Shown: positions 22,379-30,625, numbered from the stretch's first letter. The stretch is 64,000 nucleotides of DNA from Quadrisphaera setariae (GCF_008041935.1 NZ_VKAC01000006.1:124001-188000), one strand, 5' to 3'. Program-made: numbers and translations. The notes: generated by a model from the sequence alone, not told the origin.

Positions 22379-23797
22379 TCAGACGGCGTCCCTCTTGTAG
22401 CCGAAGAACGACCGCTTGCAGATGAGCTCGGCCACCTCGGTGGGGACCATGTCCTGCCAGGTCTCGTCGTGCGCGGCGATCCGCTTGAGCACGTCGCGGG
22501 ACAGGATCGAGAGGTACTCGGGGTCGTAGTCGGCCAGGTGCACGAAGCTGCCGCGACCCGAGAGGTAGTCGAAGAGGGGCTGGAGCTCCTCCCCGACCTC
22601 CATGTCCTCGACGGTCACGACCTCGCCGGTCTCGATGTCCTTCTTGGGGTACACGAACAGCTTCAGCTCGTTCTTGAGCAGCCGTCCCCAGCTCTCGAGG
22701 AGGCCGCCGGGCAGGTGCGCGTGGGTCTCCTCGCGGAAGAGGGCCTCCAGGCTCGGCACGCCCATGACCATGCCGATGCGCTCGCTGGTGCGGGCCTGCA
22801 GGTAGGCCGCGAGCCGGTGGTAGTCGGCGAAGTTGGAGATGAGCACGGTGCTGCCGGTGGCCGAGAGGAGGTCGGCGCGGGCGAGGAAGTCGCGCCGGTC
22901 CACCTTGGAGCCGCCCGCCAGCAGGTTGCTCATCGTCAGCTCGGTGAGCACGAGCACCCGCTTGCCGGCCACGTCCGGGTCCTTGGCGAACTCGCGCTTG
23001 GCGCACTCGAGCATGTCGATGTTGACGTTGGTCGGCGGGCGGAAGCTGCCGCGCTCCACGAGCACGGGGCGCTTGCGCAGCGCCTCGGAGGGCTGGAGCA
23101 CCTCGCGGTCAGCGCTGAACATCGCCACGCCGGACAGGCCCAGGTTCACCAGCTGCAGGGCCATGAGGCGGTTGTCCACGCTGCGGAACTCGATGCCCGA
23201 GAACTTGATCATGTCGACCTCGATGCGCCCCGTGTTGAGGCGGTCGAGGAGGCTGGCGACCACCTGGTCGGGCTCGGCGCGCTCGAAGAAGGCGGCGTGG
23301 AGGAGGTTCACGCCGACGATGCCGAGCGCCTCCTGCTGCTGCGCGGCGTCGTCGTCGAGCATCCGGACGTGGATGAGGATCTCGTTCGGCTCGTCCTCGG
23401 GGTGCGCCTGGAAGCGCACGCCCATCCAGCCGTGGCACTCGTTGCCGCCGCGGTAGCTGCGCGCCACCACGGTGTCGGCGAAGGCGAAGAAGCAGGTGTC
23501 GTCACCGCGGGCCTCGGAGAGGCGCTCCACGTTGAGCGTGTACTCGTGCTCGAGCATCGCCTGCAGGCGGCCCTGGGAGACGTAGCGGTCGGAGCGGCCG
23601 TAGACGGCGTCGGAGACGGCCATGTCGTACGCCGACATGGTCTTGGCGATCGTGCCGGCGGCACCGCCCGCGCGGAAGAACCAGCGGGCGACCTCCTGGC
23701 CGGCGCCGATCTCGGCGATGGTGCCGTACCAGCGCGGGTCGAGGTTGATCCTCAGCGCCTTCTGAAGCGTGTCCTCGCCGACGTCCATGCCGCCCAT
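22379..23797 (-). CDS. conserved 472-aa protein of unknown function
   Basis: A soluble protein with no signal peptide or membrane helix. It has striking blocks: PRWYGTIAEIGAGQEVARWFF, GTIAKTMSAYDMAVSDAVYG, ADTVVARSYRGGNECHGWMG, VDMIKFSGIEF, FRPPTNVNIDMLECA, GSTVLISNFADYHRLAAYL and the C-terminal VHLADYDPEYLSILSRDVL ending GYKRDAV. As I recall, homologues across distant phyla carry conflicting names (a TonB-receptor label, a nicotinate-nucleotide adenylyltransferase label); neither is supported by a motif seen here, so I assign no function. ATG at 23797 is chosen as the first methionine before the conserved region. It lies just upstream of tRNA-Gly on the same strand and divergent from dcd. 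Confidence 0.85.
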   Translation of the reverse strand: MGGMDVGEDTLQKALRINLDPRWYGTIAEIGAGQEVARWFFRAGGAAGTIAKTMSAYDMAVSDAVYGRSDRYVSQGRLQAMLEHEYTLNVERLSEARGDDTCFFAFADTVVARSYRGGNECHGWMGVRFQAHPEDEPNEILIHVRMLDDDAAQQQEALGIVGVNLLHAAFFERAEPDQVVASLLDRLNTGRIEVDMIKFSGIEFRSVDNRLMALQLVNLGLSGVAMFSADREVLQPSEALRKRPVLVERGSFRPPTNVNIDMLECAKREFAKDPDVAGKRVLVLTELTMSNLLAGGSKVDRRDFLARADLLSATGSTVLISNFADYHRLAAYLQARTSERIGMVMGVPSLEALFREETHAHLPGGLLESWGRLLKNELKLFVYPKKDIETGEVVTVEDMEVGEELQPLFDYLSGRGSFVHLADYDPEYLSILSRDVLKRIAAHDETWQDMVPTEVAELICKRSFFGYKRDAV

Positions 23798-23919
23798 CCC
23801 GTCGTCCCCCGTCCGTCCCCCGGGCCCCGGCAGGGGCTCGGACCTCGCAGTGAGCGGTCCTCGTCGACACAGCACTCGTCGGTGCCGATGATGGCGCGCC
23901 CAGGGCGGTTCGACCACCT

Positions 23920-23938
23920 CCCCCGGCAGAACCGGGGG
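23920..23938. other. small hairpin in the divergent intergenic region
   Basis: CCCCCGG-CAGAA-CCGGGGG lies in the 211-bp gap between the divergent 472-aa gene and dcd. There is no T-run, and the role is unclear. Confidence 0.3.
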
Positions 23939-23996
23939 CGTCGGTCTGGTCACCCGCACGTGTCATCGGCGCGTCGGGCCCGTGACTGGAGCCCAC

Positions 23997-24002
23997 TACG
24001 GT
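23997..24002 (+). promoter_or_regulatory. probable -10 element of leaderless dcd mRNA
   Basis: TACGGT lies exactly 6 nt before the GTG at 24009. Confidence 0.5.
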
Positions 24003-24008
24003 GGCGCC

Positions 24009-24611
24009 GTGCTCCTCTCCGACCGGGACCTCCACGCCGAGGTCGACGCCGGCCGCGTGGTGCTGGACCCGTGGGACCCCGCGATGGTGCAGCCCTCCAG
24101 CATCGACGTCCGCCTCGACAGGTTCTTCCGGCTGTTCGACAACCACAAGTACGCCGTCATCGACCCGGCGCAGGAGCAGCCCGAGCTGACGCGGCTGGTC
24201 GAGGTGGACCCGGGTGAGGCCTTCGTGCTGCACCCCGGCGAGTTCGTCCTGGCGTCGACCTACGAGGCGGTGACCGTCCCGCACGACCTGGCCTGCCGCG
24301 TCGAGGGGAAGAGCTCGTACGGCCGGCTGGGCCTCGTGACCCACTCCACGGCCGGCTTCGTCGACCCCGGCTTCTCCGGTCACATCACCCTCGAGCTGAG
24401 CAACGTGGCGACGCTCCCGATCAAGCTGTGGCCGGGCATGAAGATCGGTCAGCTGTGCTTCTTCCGGCTGACGAGCCCGGCGGAGCACCCCTACGGCAGC
24501 GCGGAGTACGGGTCCCGCTACCAGGGCCAGCGCGGGCCGACGGCCTCGCGCTCCTTCCTCAACTTCCACCGGTCCGACGTGCACGGGCCCGCCGTGCCCG
24601 ACCCGGCCTGA
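24009..24611 (+). CDS. dcd: dCTP deaminase, probably bifunctional (dUMP-forming)
   Basis: A 200-aa trimeric nucleotide enzyme. It has [37 protein letters not shown], which carries the catalytic glutamate and the THSTAGF segment. As I recall, Mycobacterium tuberculosis and other bifunctional dCTP deaminase/dUTPases share this segment, whereas the Escherichia coli-type enzyme differs there. It should therefore convert dCTP straight to dUMP, supplying thymidylate synthesis without releasing dUTP. The C-terminal [15 protein letters not shown] lid is intact. GTG at 24009 is supported by the leaderless -10; a start at 23982 would add 9 residues not typical of the family. Confidence 0.93.
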   Translation: MLLSDRDLHAEVDAGRVVLDPWDPAMVQPSSIDVRLDRFFRLFDNHKYAVIDPAQEQPELTRLVEVDPGEAFVLHPGEFVLASTYEAVTVPHDLACRVEGKSSYGRLGLVTHSTAGFVDPGFSGHITLELSNVATLPIKLWPGMKIGQLCFFRLTSPAEHPYGSAEYGSRYQGQRGPTASRSFLNFHRSDVHGPAVPDPA

Positions 24612-24626
24612 CCCCGGGCGTCCGCC

Positions 24627-25634
24627 GTGGCCTCCCTCGTCCTCGGGCGTGACGCCGGGCGCGCGCTGGCGGGGCACCACCTGCTCCTCCTGCCCGACGA
24701 GCTGCCGGAGGCCGTGGTCCTGGGGCTGGTCCGCGCCCGCCACCCTGACGTCGTCCCCCTGGGCGGTGCCACCTGGCGGCTGGGCCGCTGGACCACGCTG
24801 CGCGGTCCGCTGCTCCTGGACGCCGCCGCAGCGGCGGGAGCGGCGGTCCCCGACCCGTGGCGCTGCGCCTGGGTGCTGGAGTGCCCGGTGGAGCGCGGCG
24901 ACCCGCCGCTGGCGGGCACCACCGACCGCGAGGGCCTGCACCGCGCCTTCCCCGACGGGCTGCCGGTCATGGCGGAGCGCCGCACCCTCGACCTGGCGCT
25001 CGCGCTGGCGCGCCGCCTCGAGGGCGCGGTCCGCGTGGCCGCGCAGCCGTCGGGCCAGGGCTGGGCCCTGCTGCGACCCGACCCGCTGTCCTGGGTGGAC
25101 CGGACCGTGCTCAGCCCCCGCTGGGTGGCCCCCGAGGACGCCCTGGACATCGCCGCGCACGCCGTCCCCGGGGTGGAGCTGGCCGTGGAGGGCACGGCGT
25201 GGGAGGGGCTCACGCCGGAGGCGGTCGCAGCCCTGGAGAGCACCCACGACGACGACGCACCCCCGCCCGAGGCGCGCGAGGCGCTGCACGTGGCTGCGGA
25301 CGCCCGGGACGCCGCCGTCGCAGCGGGCGAGGACGTGCTGGACGCGTACGCGCTCGTCGTCCCCCTGCCCGAGGGAGGGCTGGTCCAGCTGGAGGTGGCG
25401 GGGGTGACCGAGCCACCGCCCGCGCTGCACGGGGTGCCGTGGGCCGGCGAGGCCGTGACCTACAACGCCGTGTGGTGGCCCGACGACCCGGCCGCCGCCG
25501 AGCACGAGGTCCCGGCTCTCGACGTCCGCCGGGCACGGGCCCGCGCCGGTGCGGTCGTCCAGACCCTGACTGACGCCATCGCCCGCGAGGTCGGCGGAGT
25601 GGTGGTGGACGCCGACGGCTTCCCGCTGGCGTAG
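24627..25634 (+). CDS. hypothetical protein downstream of dcd
   Basis: 335 aa, soluble, Ala/Leu/Arg-rich. It has WGP-like aromatic motifs (PDPWRCAWVLECPVERGDPP, HGVPWAGEAVTYNAVWWPDD) and an acidic segment near residues 205-220. No recognised domain, signal peptide or membrane helix. The GTG start is 15 bp after the dcd stop, so the two are probably co-transcribed. The conserved-looking PLSWVDRTVLSPRWV and NAVWWPDDP suggest a folded protein and not a shadow frame. I do not recognise the family, and a role related to nucleotide metabolism rests only on position. Confidence 0.65.
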   Translation: MASLVLGRDAGRALAGHHLLLLPDELPEAVVLGLVRARHPDVVPLGGATWRLGRWTTLRGPLLLDAAAAAGAAVPDPWRCAWVLECPVERGDPPLAGTTDREGLHRAFPDGLPVMAERRTLDLALALARRLEGAVRVAAQPSGQGWALLRPDPLSWVDRTVLSPRWVAPEDALDIAAHAVPGVELAVEGTAWEGLTPEAVAALESTHDDDAPPPEAREALHVAADARDAAVAAGEDVLDAYALVVPLPEGGLVQLEVAGVTEPPPALHGVPWAGEAVTYNAVWWPDDPAAAEHEVPALDVRRARARAGAVVQTLTDAIAREVGGVVVDADGFPLA

Positions 25635-25656
25635 CGGGACACCTGCGAGGCGCGGG

Positions 25657-25824
25657 CTAGAGGAGCACCTCGCCGAGCCAGCGCACCACCGGGCCGAGCA
25701 GCACGGCCAGCACCGGTGCCGCCGCGCCGAGCATCCCCAGCACCACCAGGCCCGCCACGACGCGAGCCAGCAGCGAGGGACGCCCCGCTCCCGGCTCCCG
25801 CAGCGACCTCAGCAGCCCGTCCAC
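25657..25824 (-). CDS. small single-helix membrane protein
   Basis: About 55 aa: a basic N-terminus (VDGLLRSLREPGAGRPSL), then a hydrophobic stretch of about 30 residues (ARVVAGLVVLGMLGAAAPVLAVLLG) and a short end. GTG at 25824 is the best start. It follows the DUF4235 gene on the same strand by 34 bp, so the two may be co-transcribed. Small size makes this call tentative. Confidence 0.45.
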   Translation of the reverse strand: MDGLLRSLREPGAGRPSLLARVVAGLVVLGMLGAAAPVLAVLLGPVVRWLGEVLL

Positions 25825-25858
25825 ACGAGCCCCCCGGTGCCCGGCCGCTCCTCCGCGG

Positions 25859-26140
25859 TCAGGCGCTGACGTCCTGCATCTTCTTGGGCAGGTGGCCCGC
25901 GCTCTTCTCGTAGAACTTCGCGGCCTGGCGGGTGGCGAGCATGCGCACCACGCCCACGAGGGCCCCGGAGACCACGGCCCAGCCGACGGCCTCCGCGAGC
26001 GCGACGTGGGGGCTGAGGGGGTTGGCCGGGGGCTGCTTGCCGGTGGCGAGCACCCACAGCTTCTTGATGACGGAGCGCGCGGCCGACTGCGCCGCCAGAC
26101 CGCTGCCCGTGCCCAGCACGGTCCACACGAGGTTTCCCAC
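25859..26140 (-). CDS. DUF4235 family membrane-associated protein
   Basis: A 93-aa protein with the DUF4235 pattern: ARSVIKKLWVLATGKQPPANPLSP, then ALAEAVGWAVVSGALVGVVRMLATRQAAKFYEKSAGHLPKKM. It has one or two weak hydrophobic helices and a basic C-terminus. Members are small actinobacterial proteins of unknown function, often near stress genes. GTG at 26140 fits the family start. It is divergent from the thiamine riboswitch region. Confidence 0.75.
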   Translation of the reverse strand: MGNLVWTVLGTGSGLAAQSAARSVIKKLWVLATGKQPPANPLSPHVALAEAVGWAVVSGALVGVVRMLATRQAAKFYEKSAGHLPKKMQDVSA

Positions 26141-26185
26141 GGCGCCAGCCTCCCAAGCCAGCTGGGAGCCGTCCAGCGGAGGCAG

Positions 26186-26191
26186 TACCGT
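26186..26191 (+). promoter_or_regulatory. probable -10 of the thiamine-transporter transcript
   Basis: TACCGT lies about 10 bp before the 5' edge of the TPP riboswitch, the right place to start the leader RNA. Confidence 0.45.
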
Positions 26192-26197
26192 TGCCCC

Positions 26198-26297
26198 GAT
26201 CGACAGGGGAGCGCCCACCTCGCGGGAGGCGCTGAGAGTGCGGGAGACCGCAGACCCTCGAACCTGATCCGGTTCACACCGGCGTAGGGAGTCGAGC
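26198..26297 (+). promoter_or_regulatory. TPP riboswitch (THI element)
   Basis: The conserved aptamer parts are in order. P1 pairs TCGAC (26200-26204) with GTCGA (26291-26295). Then come GGGGAGC, the CTGAGAG loop sequence (26232-26238), ACCCTCGAACCTGATCCGGTT (26254-26274) and GGCGTAGGGA (26281-26290). Binding of thiamine pyrophosphate is expected to lower expression of the transporter that follows. Confidence 0.95.
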
Positions 26298-26346
26298 TTT
26301 CTGCCGCCGCCGTGGCGTCCGGACCCGGGCGCGACGGCGCGGCACC

Positions 26347-26370
26347 CCTCCTCGCGACCCAGCTGGGAGG
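26347..26370 (+). promoter_or_regulatory. possible Shine-Dalgarno-sequestering hairpin
   Basis: CCTCC (26347-26351) can pair with GGAGG (26366-26370), the ribosome site of the ykoE start at 26377. This suggests that the riboswitch acts on translation, as is common in actinobacteria. The pairing is short, so this is a candidate only. Confidence 0.4.
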
Positions 26371-26376
26371 CACCTG

Positions 26377-27195
26377 ATGAGCACCACCGAGAAGCACCAC
26401 GGACCCACCGACGGGTCACCGCGCGCCGGATCGCGCGCCAGCACCGTCGCCACGCTCCTGCTCGCCACCGCCGTCGTGGTGGTCAGCGCCCTGGTGTGGT
26501 GGGGTCCGGTCTGGTTCTCAGCCCTCGACGACACCGGGGGTGAGGCGGCTCCCCAGCCGCTGGTCGGCGTGCTCGCGCTCGTGCTCGGCCTCCTGGCGAT
26601 CGTCGGGTGGCGCACGGCGCCGCGTCGCTCGTGGCGGGTGGTGGACATCGTCGTCGCCAGCGTCCTCGGTGTGGCGATGGGCCTCGTCTTCACCGTCTGG
26701 AACCTCGGCTGGACGCCGATCTCCAACGCGCTCGCGTTCTTCCCGCCGGCGTCCGCTCTGCTCGTGGGCGTGTGGCTGTCCGCAGGCGTCGTCGGTGGCC
26801 TGGTGATCCGCAAGCCCGGCGCGGCGGTCTTCGTGGAGCTCGTGGCCGCGGTCGTCTCCGCCCTCGTCGGCAACCAGTGGGGCTTCGCCACCGTCTGGTA
26901 CGGCCTGCTGCAGGGTCTGGGCGCCGAGGTGGTGCTGGCGGTGCTGCTCTACCGCCAGTGGGGCGTGGTCGCCGGGATCGGCGCGGGGGCTGGTGCCGGC
27001 GTCGTCGTCGGGATCCTCGACACCGTCCTGTACTACCCGGAGTTCGTGGTCGGTTGGAAGGTCGCCTACGTGGCCTTCGCGATCGCGTCGGGGATCGTCA
27101 TCGCCGGTCTCGGAGGGTGGGCGCTGACCCGGGCGCTCGCCCGTACCGGGGCGCTGGCGCCGCTGGCCTCCGGCCGCAACGCCCAGCGGGTCTGA
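26377..27195 (+). CDS. ykoE: ECF transporter S component, YkoE family (thiamine/HMP-type)
   Basis: A 272-aa membrane protein with about six helices after a 25-residue polar start. It is the substrate-binding subunit of an energy-coupling-factor transporter. YkoE-like pieces include VVDIVVASVLGVAMGLVFTVWN, NALAFFPPASALLVGVWLSAGVVGGLVIRKPGAAVFVELVAAVVSALVGNQWGF and YYPEFVVGWK. The TPP riboswitch directly upstream supports thiamine or its pyrimidine precursor as substrate. ATG has GGGAGG 6 nt before it. The ATPase gene starts 7 bp after its stop, so S, A and T subunits form one operon. Confidence 0.92.
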   Translation: MSTTEKHHGPTDGSPRAGSRASTVATLLLATAVVVVSALVWWGPVWFSALDDTGGEAAPQPLVGVLALVLGLLAIVGWRTAPRRSWRVVDIVVASVLGVAMGLVFTVWNLGWTPISNALAFFPPASALLVGVWLSAGVVGGLVIRKPGAAVFVELVAAVVSALVGNQWGFATVWYGLLQGLGAEVVLAVLLYRQWGVVAGIGAGAGAGVVVGILDTVLYYPEFVVGWKVAYVAFAIASGIVIAGLGGWALTRALARTGALAPLASGRNAQRV

Positions 27196-27202
27196 CCCCG
27201 CC

Positions 27203-28858
27203 GTGGCGTCCGGCCCGCTGCTGCGCGCCCGCGGCTGGGGGTGGCGCTGGAACGCGCGCCGCGCCCACGCCGTGCGCGGCCTCGACCTCGACGTCGAGGC
27301 CGGTGAGCGCGTCCTCCTGCTCGGCGCGTCGGGGGCGGGCAAGTCGACGCTGCTAGCCGGTGTCGCCGGGCTGCTGGACGGCGGTCCGGACGGCACCGGC
27401 GAGGCCGAGGGGCAGCTCCTCCTCGACGGCGTGCCCGCGGCCGAGGCGCGGCTGCGGGCCGTCGCCGCGGGCGAGGGCCGCGCCCGGACGGGACTGCTCC
27501 TGCAGGACCCGCAGGCCCAGACGGTGCTGGCCCGCGTCGGCGACGACGTCGCCTTCGGGCTCGAGAACCACGGCGTGCCCGCGGAGCGCATCTGGCCCCG
27601 CGTCGACGCCGCTCTCGCGGACGTGGGGCTGACCCTCCCGCGCCAGCACTCCACGGCCCACCTGTCCGGGGGACAGCGCCAGCGCCTGGCGCTCGCCGGG
27701 GTGCTCGCCCTGGAGCCGCAGCTGCTCCTGCTCGACGAGCCGACCGCGATGCTCGACCCCGACGGCGCCGCCCGGCTGCGCGACGTCGTCGCCGAGCGCC
27801 TCGCGGCCACCGGCGCGGGCTGCCTGCTCGTGGAGCACCGCGTGGACCTCTGGGTGGAGCTGGTCGACCGCGTGGTGGTGCTGGCTCCCGGGGGCGGGGT
27901 GCTCGCCGACGGCCCCGTCGCCCGGGTGCTGGCCCAGCGCGGCGCCGAGCTGGCCGCCGCGGGCGTGTGGGTGCCGGGGCACCGACCCGCGCCCGTCCCC
28001 GCTGCTCCGCCCCGCCCCGGCGCCGCCGGGGCGGGGCCGCCCCTGCTGTCGCTCGACGACGTCGCGGTGGGCCGCCGCGGGAGCGGCGCCCCGGTGCTGA
28101 GCGCCGTCACGGCGGGCGTCCGCTCCGGGTCCGTGACGGCGCTGCGCGGCGTCAACGGGGCCGGCAAGTCGACCCTCGCCCTCGCGGTCGCGGGGCTCGC
28201 TGCGCCGGTGGCCGGGCGGGTCCGCGCCGAGCCGGTCCTGCTCGGCGTGGTGCCCCCGGCACCACCGCGCAGGCGCTGGCGCGACCGGCGCCAGGAGGCC
28301 TCCCCCGACGACCCGGCCCGCTGGGCGCCGCGCGACCTCGTCTCCCGGATCGGCTCGGTCTTCCAGGACCCGCGCCACCAGTTCGTCGCCCAGACCGTCA
28401 CCGAGGAGCTGGCCGTCGGGCCGCGCCGCCTGGGCCTTCCCGAGGCCGAGGTCGCGGCGCGGGTGGAGGACCTGCTGCAGCGGCTCCAGCTCGACCGCCT
28501 CGCCCGGGCCAACCCCTTCACGCTCTCCGGCGGAGAGCAGCGGCGCCTCTCGGTGGCCACCGCGCTGGCCACCCGGCCCCGCCTCCTCGTGCTCGACGAG
28601 CCGACGTTCGGGCAGGACTCCCGCACCTGGGCGGAGCTGGTGGCCCTGCTCGCCGCACTGCGCGACGAGGGGGCCGCGGTGCTGGCGGCCACCCACGACG
28701 ACGCCCTCTGCGCGGCGCTCGCCGACGCCACCTGGTGGGTCGGTGACGGGCGGTTGCGCGTGGAGGAGACCGCAGGGGGTTCCTCGGACACCACCCCGCC
28801 CCCTCCCACCACCACGACGACGACGAGCACCTCGCGCCGCCAGGAGGGCGCTGCGTGA
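27203..28858 (+). CDS. ykoD: ECF transporter duplicated ATP-binding protein (YkoD-like)
   Basis: A 551-aa cytosolic ATPase holding two ABC modules in one chain. Module 1 (residues about 1-260) has Walker A LGASGAGKST, signature LSGGQRQRLALAGVLA and Walker B LLLLDEPTAML. Module 2 (residues about 280-530) has GVNGAGKST, LSGGEQRRLSVATALA and LLVLDEPTFGQD. Both keep the Q-loop and the H-loop histidine (EHR, ATHDD). It powers the ECF complex with YkoE and the T subunit. The GTG start is 7 bp after ykoE, and its stop overlaps the T gene start by 4 bp. A Thr-rich tail (about 12 residues) is unusual. Confidence 0.93.
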   Translation: MASGPLLRARGWGWRWNARRAHAVRGLDLDVEAGERVLLLGASGAGKSTLLAGVAGLLDGGPDGTGEAEGQLLLDGVPAAEARLRAVAAGEGRARTGLLLQDPQAQTVLARVGDDVAFGLENHGVPAERIWPRVDAALADVGLTLPRQHSTAHLSGGQRQRLALAGVLALEPQLLLLDEPTAMLDPDGAARLRDVVAERLAATGAGCLLVEHRVDLWVELVDRVVVLAPGGGVLADGPVARVLAQRGAELAAAGVWVPGHRPAPVPAAPPRPGAAGAGPPLLSLDDVAVGRRGSGAPVLSAVTAGVRSGSVTALRGVNGAGKSTLALAVAGLAAPVAGRVRAEPVLLGVVPPAPPRRRWRDRRQEASPDDPARWAPRDLVSRIGSVFQDPRHQFVAQTVTEELAVGPRRLGLPEAEVAARVEDLLQRLQLDRLARANPFTLSGGEQRRLSVATALATRPRLLVLDEPTFGQDSRTWAELVALLAALRDEGAAVLAATHDDALCAALADATWWVGDGRLRVEETAGGSSDTTPPPPTTTTTTSTSRRQEGAA

Positions 28859-29661
28859 GCACCGGTCTCCTCGACGCGGGCGCGGTGAGGTCCACCCCGC
28901 TGAGCCGCGCCAACCCGGTGGCGAAGCTGGCCGTGGCCACGGTGCTCGCCGTCGTCCTGCTCCTGTCGGTGGACGTGGTGACCGCCGGCACGGCGGTGGC
29001 GCTGGAGCTGCTGGCCCTGCCGCTGGTGGGACTGGGTGCGGCGGCGCTGGCGCGCCGCAGCACTCTGCTGGCGCTCGCCGCGGTGCCCACGGCGGTGCTG
29101 ACGGCGCTGGTCGGCGTCGACTCGGGCTCCGTGCTGCTGGCCGCCGGGCCGCTGACCGTGACCACCGGCTCCCTGGAGGCGGGTGCTGCCGTGGGTCTGC
29201 GCGTGGTGGCGATCGCGCTGCCCGGCGTCGTCCTGCTCGCCACCACCGACCCCACCGACCTGGGGGACGCGCTCGCCCAGGTGCTGCGGCTGCCGGCGCG
29301 CTTCGTGCTGGCGGCGCTCGCGGCGTTCCGCGTGGTCGACGTGCTGGGCGAGGAGTGGCGGCAGCTGTCGCTGGCGCGCCGGGCCCGCGGGCTCGGCGGT
29401 GGCGGGGCGGTGGCCGCGGCGCGCGACGTGGCGGGACGGACCTTCGTGCTGCTCGTCATCGCGGTGCGCCGCGCGACGGTGCTGGCCACGGCGATGGAGG
29501 CGCGCGGCTTCGGCGCGGGGCCGGCGGAGCGCCGCACGTGGGCGCGCCCCAGCCGGATGCGCGGTGCCGACTGGACGGTCGTGGCGGGTGGGGTGCTGCT
29601 GGCGGCCCTGGCGACGACGGCGGGCGTGCTCGCCGGTACGTGGCGGCTGCTGCTCACCTGA
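28855..29661 (+). CDS. ykoC: ECF transporter transmembrane T component (YkoC/CbiQ-like)
   Basis: A 268-aa integral protein with about five to six helices. The ECF T-component coupling motifs are visible as the Ala-Arg-Gly pairs RRARGLGGGG and MEARGFGAGP, which contact the ATPase grooves. It begins SRANPVAKLAVATVLAVVLLLSVD, typical of CbiQ-like starts. The GTG start overlaps the ATPase stop (GTGA), giving coupled synthesis. It completes the S-A-A-T set under the TPP riboswitch. Confidence 0.92.
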   Translation: MSTGLLDAGAVRSTPLSRANPVAKLAVATVLAVVLLLSVDVVTAGTAVALELLALPLVGLGAAALARRSTLLALAAVPTAVLTALVGVDSGSVLLAAGPLTVTTGSLEAGAAVGLRVVAIALPGVVLLATTDPTDLGDALAQVLRLPARFVLAALAAFRVVDVLGEEWRQLSLARRARGLGGGGAVAAARDVAGRTFVLLVIAVRRATVLATAMEARGFGAGPAERRTWARPSRMRGADWTVVAGGVLLAALATTAGVLAGTWRLLLT

Positions 29662-29825
29662 CGCGCATCCGCCGCTCCGGGGCCGTCGGAGGTCCGTGAC
29701 AGAACTGTGACCCGGGCGAACCACGTGGTGGCCGTGCCGCATTACCACGATCCGCGAGGGGCGCGACACACGCGCGTCACACATGTGCAACCGAGGCGGA
29801 AACCTCTCAGGTCAACCTCCTCCTC

Positions 29826-30467
29826 GTGAGCGCAGAGACCGTGATGACCCGAGTGCCGACCCTCCGGGCGGCCGCCCCCCTCGCCGCCCCGGAGCAGGCT
29901 CCGAGCGCGGCCCTGCTGGCCCAGCCGTGGACGTTCCTCGCCGGCGGGCAGCGCCTCGTCGTGCGTCCCGCCCGCGTGCAGGACCTCCCGGTGCTGGCGT
30001 CCCTGCTCGTCCGCTGCAGTCCCACCACCCGCCTGGGCTGGTCCGGCCGCGGTGGCACCGTGCTGCCCCTGGTGCAGCAGGAGGCCTGGCTGCGCGAGCC
30101 CGGTGCCGTGGTCGTCGAGTCCGGCCCCGGTCGGGCGGTGGCCGTGGGCGCGCTGCGCCCGGCCACCTGCACCGGCGAGGAGGACCCCATCGCCATGGCC
30201 GCGGAGGTCCTCGTGCAGGACTCCTGGCAGCACCGCGGGATCGGCTCGACGCTGCTGGCGCACTTCGCGGGCGCCCTGCTCGTGCAGGGCCGCACCGAGC
30301 TCCAGGTCCACCCCGACGCCGACCCGGTGGCGGCCCAGGCGCTGCTGTCCGGGCTGGGAGGCCGGGTGCGCGGGCAGCGCCACGCGCACGGCCGCTGCCC
30401 GCGGGTCCACGTGCCGCGCACCGCGGTCGACTCCCTCGGCCCGCTGCGGGAGCTCTCCTACCGCTAG
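29826..30467 (+). CDS. GNAT family N-acetyltransferase
   Basis: A 213-aa protein. After a 40-residue variable start, the GNAT fold runs from about residue 42 (LVVRPARVQDLPVLASLLVR), with the acetyl-CoA site in AEVLVQDSWQHRGIGSTLLAHFAG (QxxGxG/A pattern). The acceptor is unknown. GTG at 29826 has no ribosome site; an ATG at 29844 is an alternative start. The 164-bp region before it has a GTGACAGAACTGTGAC repeat of half-sites (29696-29711) and a CATTAC -10-like element, so it is its own unit. The hspR-controlled dnaK operon follows after 182 bp. Confidence 0.82.
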   Translation: MSAETVMTRVPTLRAAAPLAAPEQAPSAALLAQPWTFLAGGQRLVVRPARVQDLPVLASLLVRCSPTTRLGWSGRGGTVLPLVQQEAWLREPGAVVVESGPGRAVAVGALRPATCTGEEDPIAMAAEVLVQDSWQHRGIGSTLLAHFAGALLVQGRTELQVHPDADPVAAQALLSGLGGRVRGQRHAHGRCPRVHVPRTAVDSLGPLRELSYR

Positions 30468-30541
30468 ACCGTCCGGAGGCGGCGCTGAGCGGCTCGGGCT
30501 GGCCCGGTGGAGGGACCGGGAACAGACGGCGGCACCTGAGA

Positions 30542-30562
30542 GTTGAGTGAGACAGGCTCAAG
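30542..30562. promoter_or_regulatory. HAIR operator 1 for HspR, dnaK promoter
   Basis: GTTGAGT-GAGACAG-GCTCAAG matches the known HspR inverted repeat CTTGAGT-N7-ACTCAAG at 12 of 14 positions with the exact 7-nt spacer. Confidence 0.85.
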
Positions 30563-30604
30563 AACGAGCCGCCCGGTTCGACAGAGCCGACCGGGCGCGC
30601 AAGA

Positions 30605-30625
30605 CTTGAGCGGCACTCACTCAGC
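30605..30625. promoter_or_regulatory. HAIR operator 2 for HspR, dnaK promoter
   Basis: CTTGAGC-GGCACTC-ACTCAGC matches the HAIR consensus at 11 of 14 positions. It lies 25 bp before the dnaK start and 63 bp after HAIR 1. Confidence 0.7.

Noticed and set aside
26518-29790. A 1090-aa minus-strand open frame over the ECF transporter genes
   Set aside because: Shadow of the GC-rich ykoE-ykoD-ykoC genes; composition is Arg/Pro/Ser-rich with no domain.
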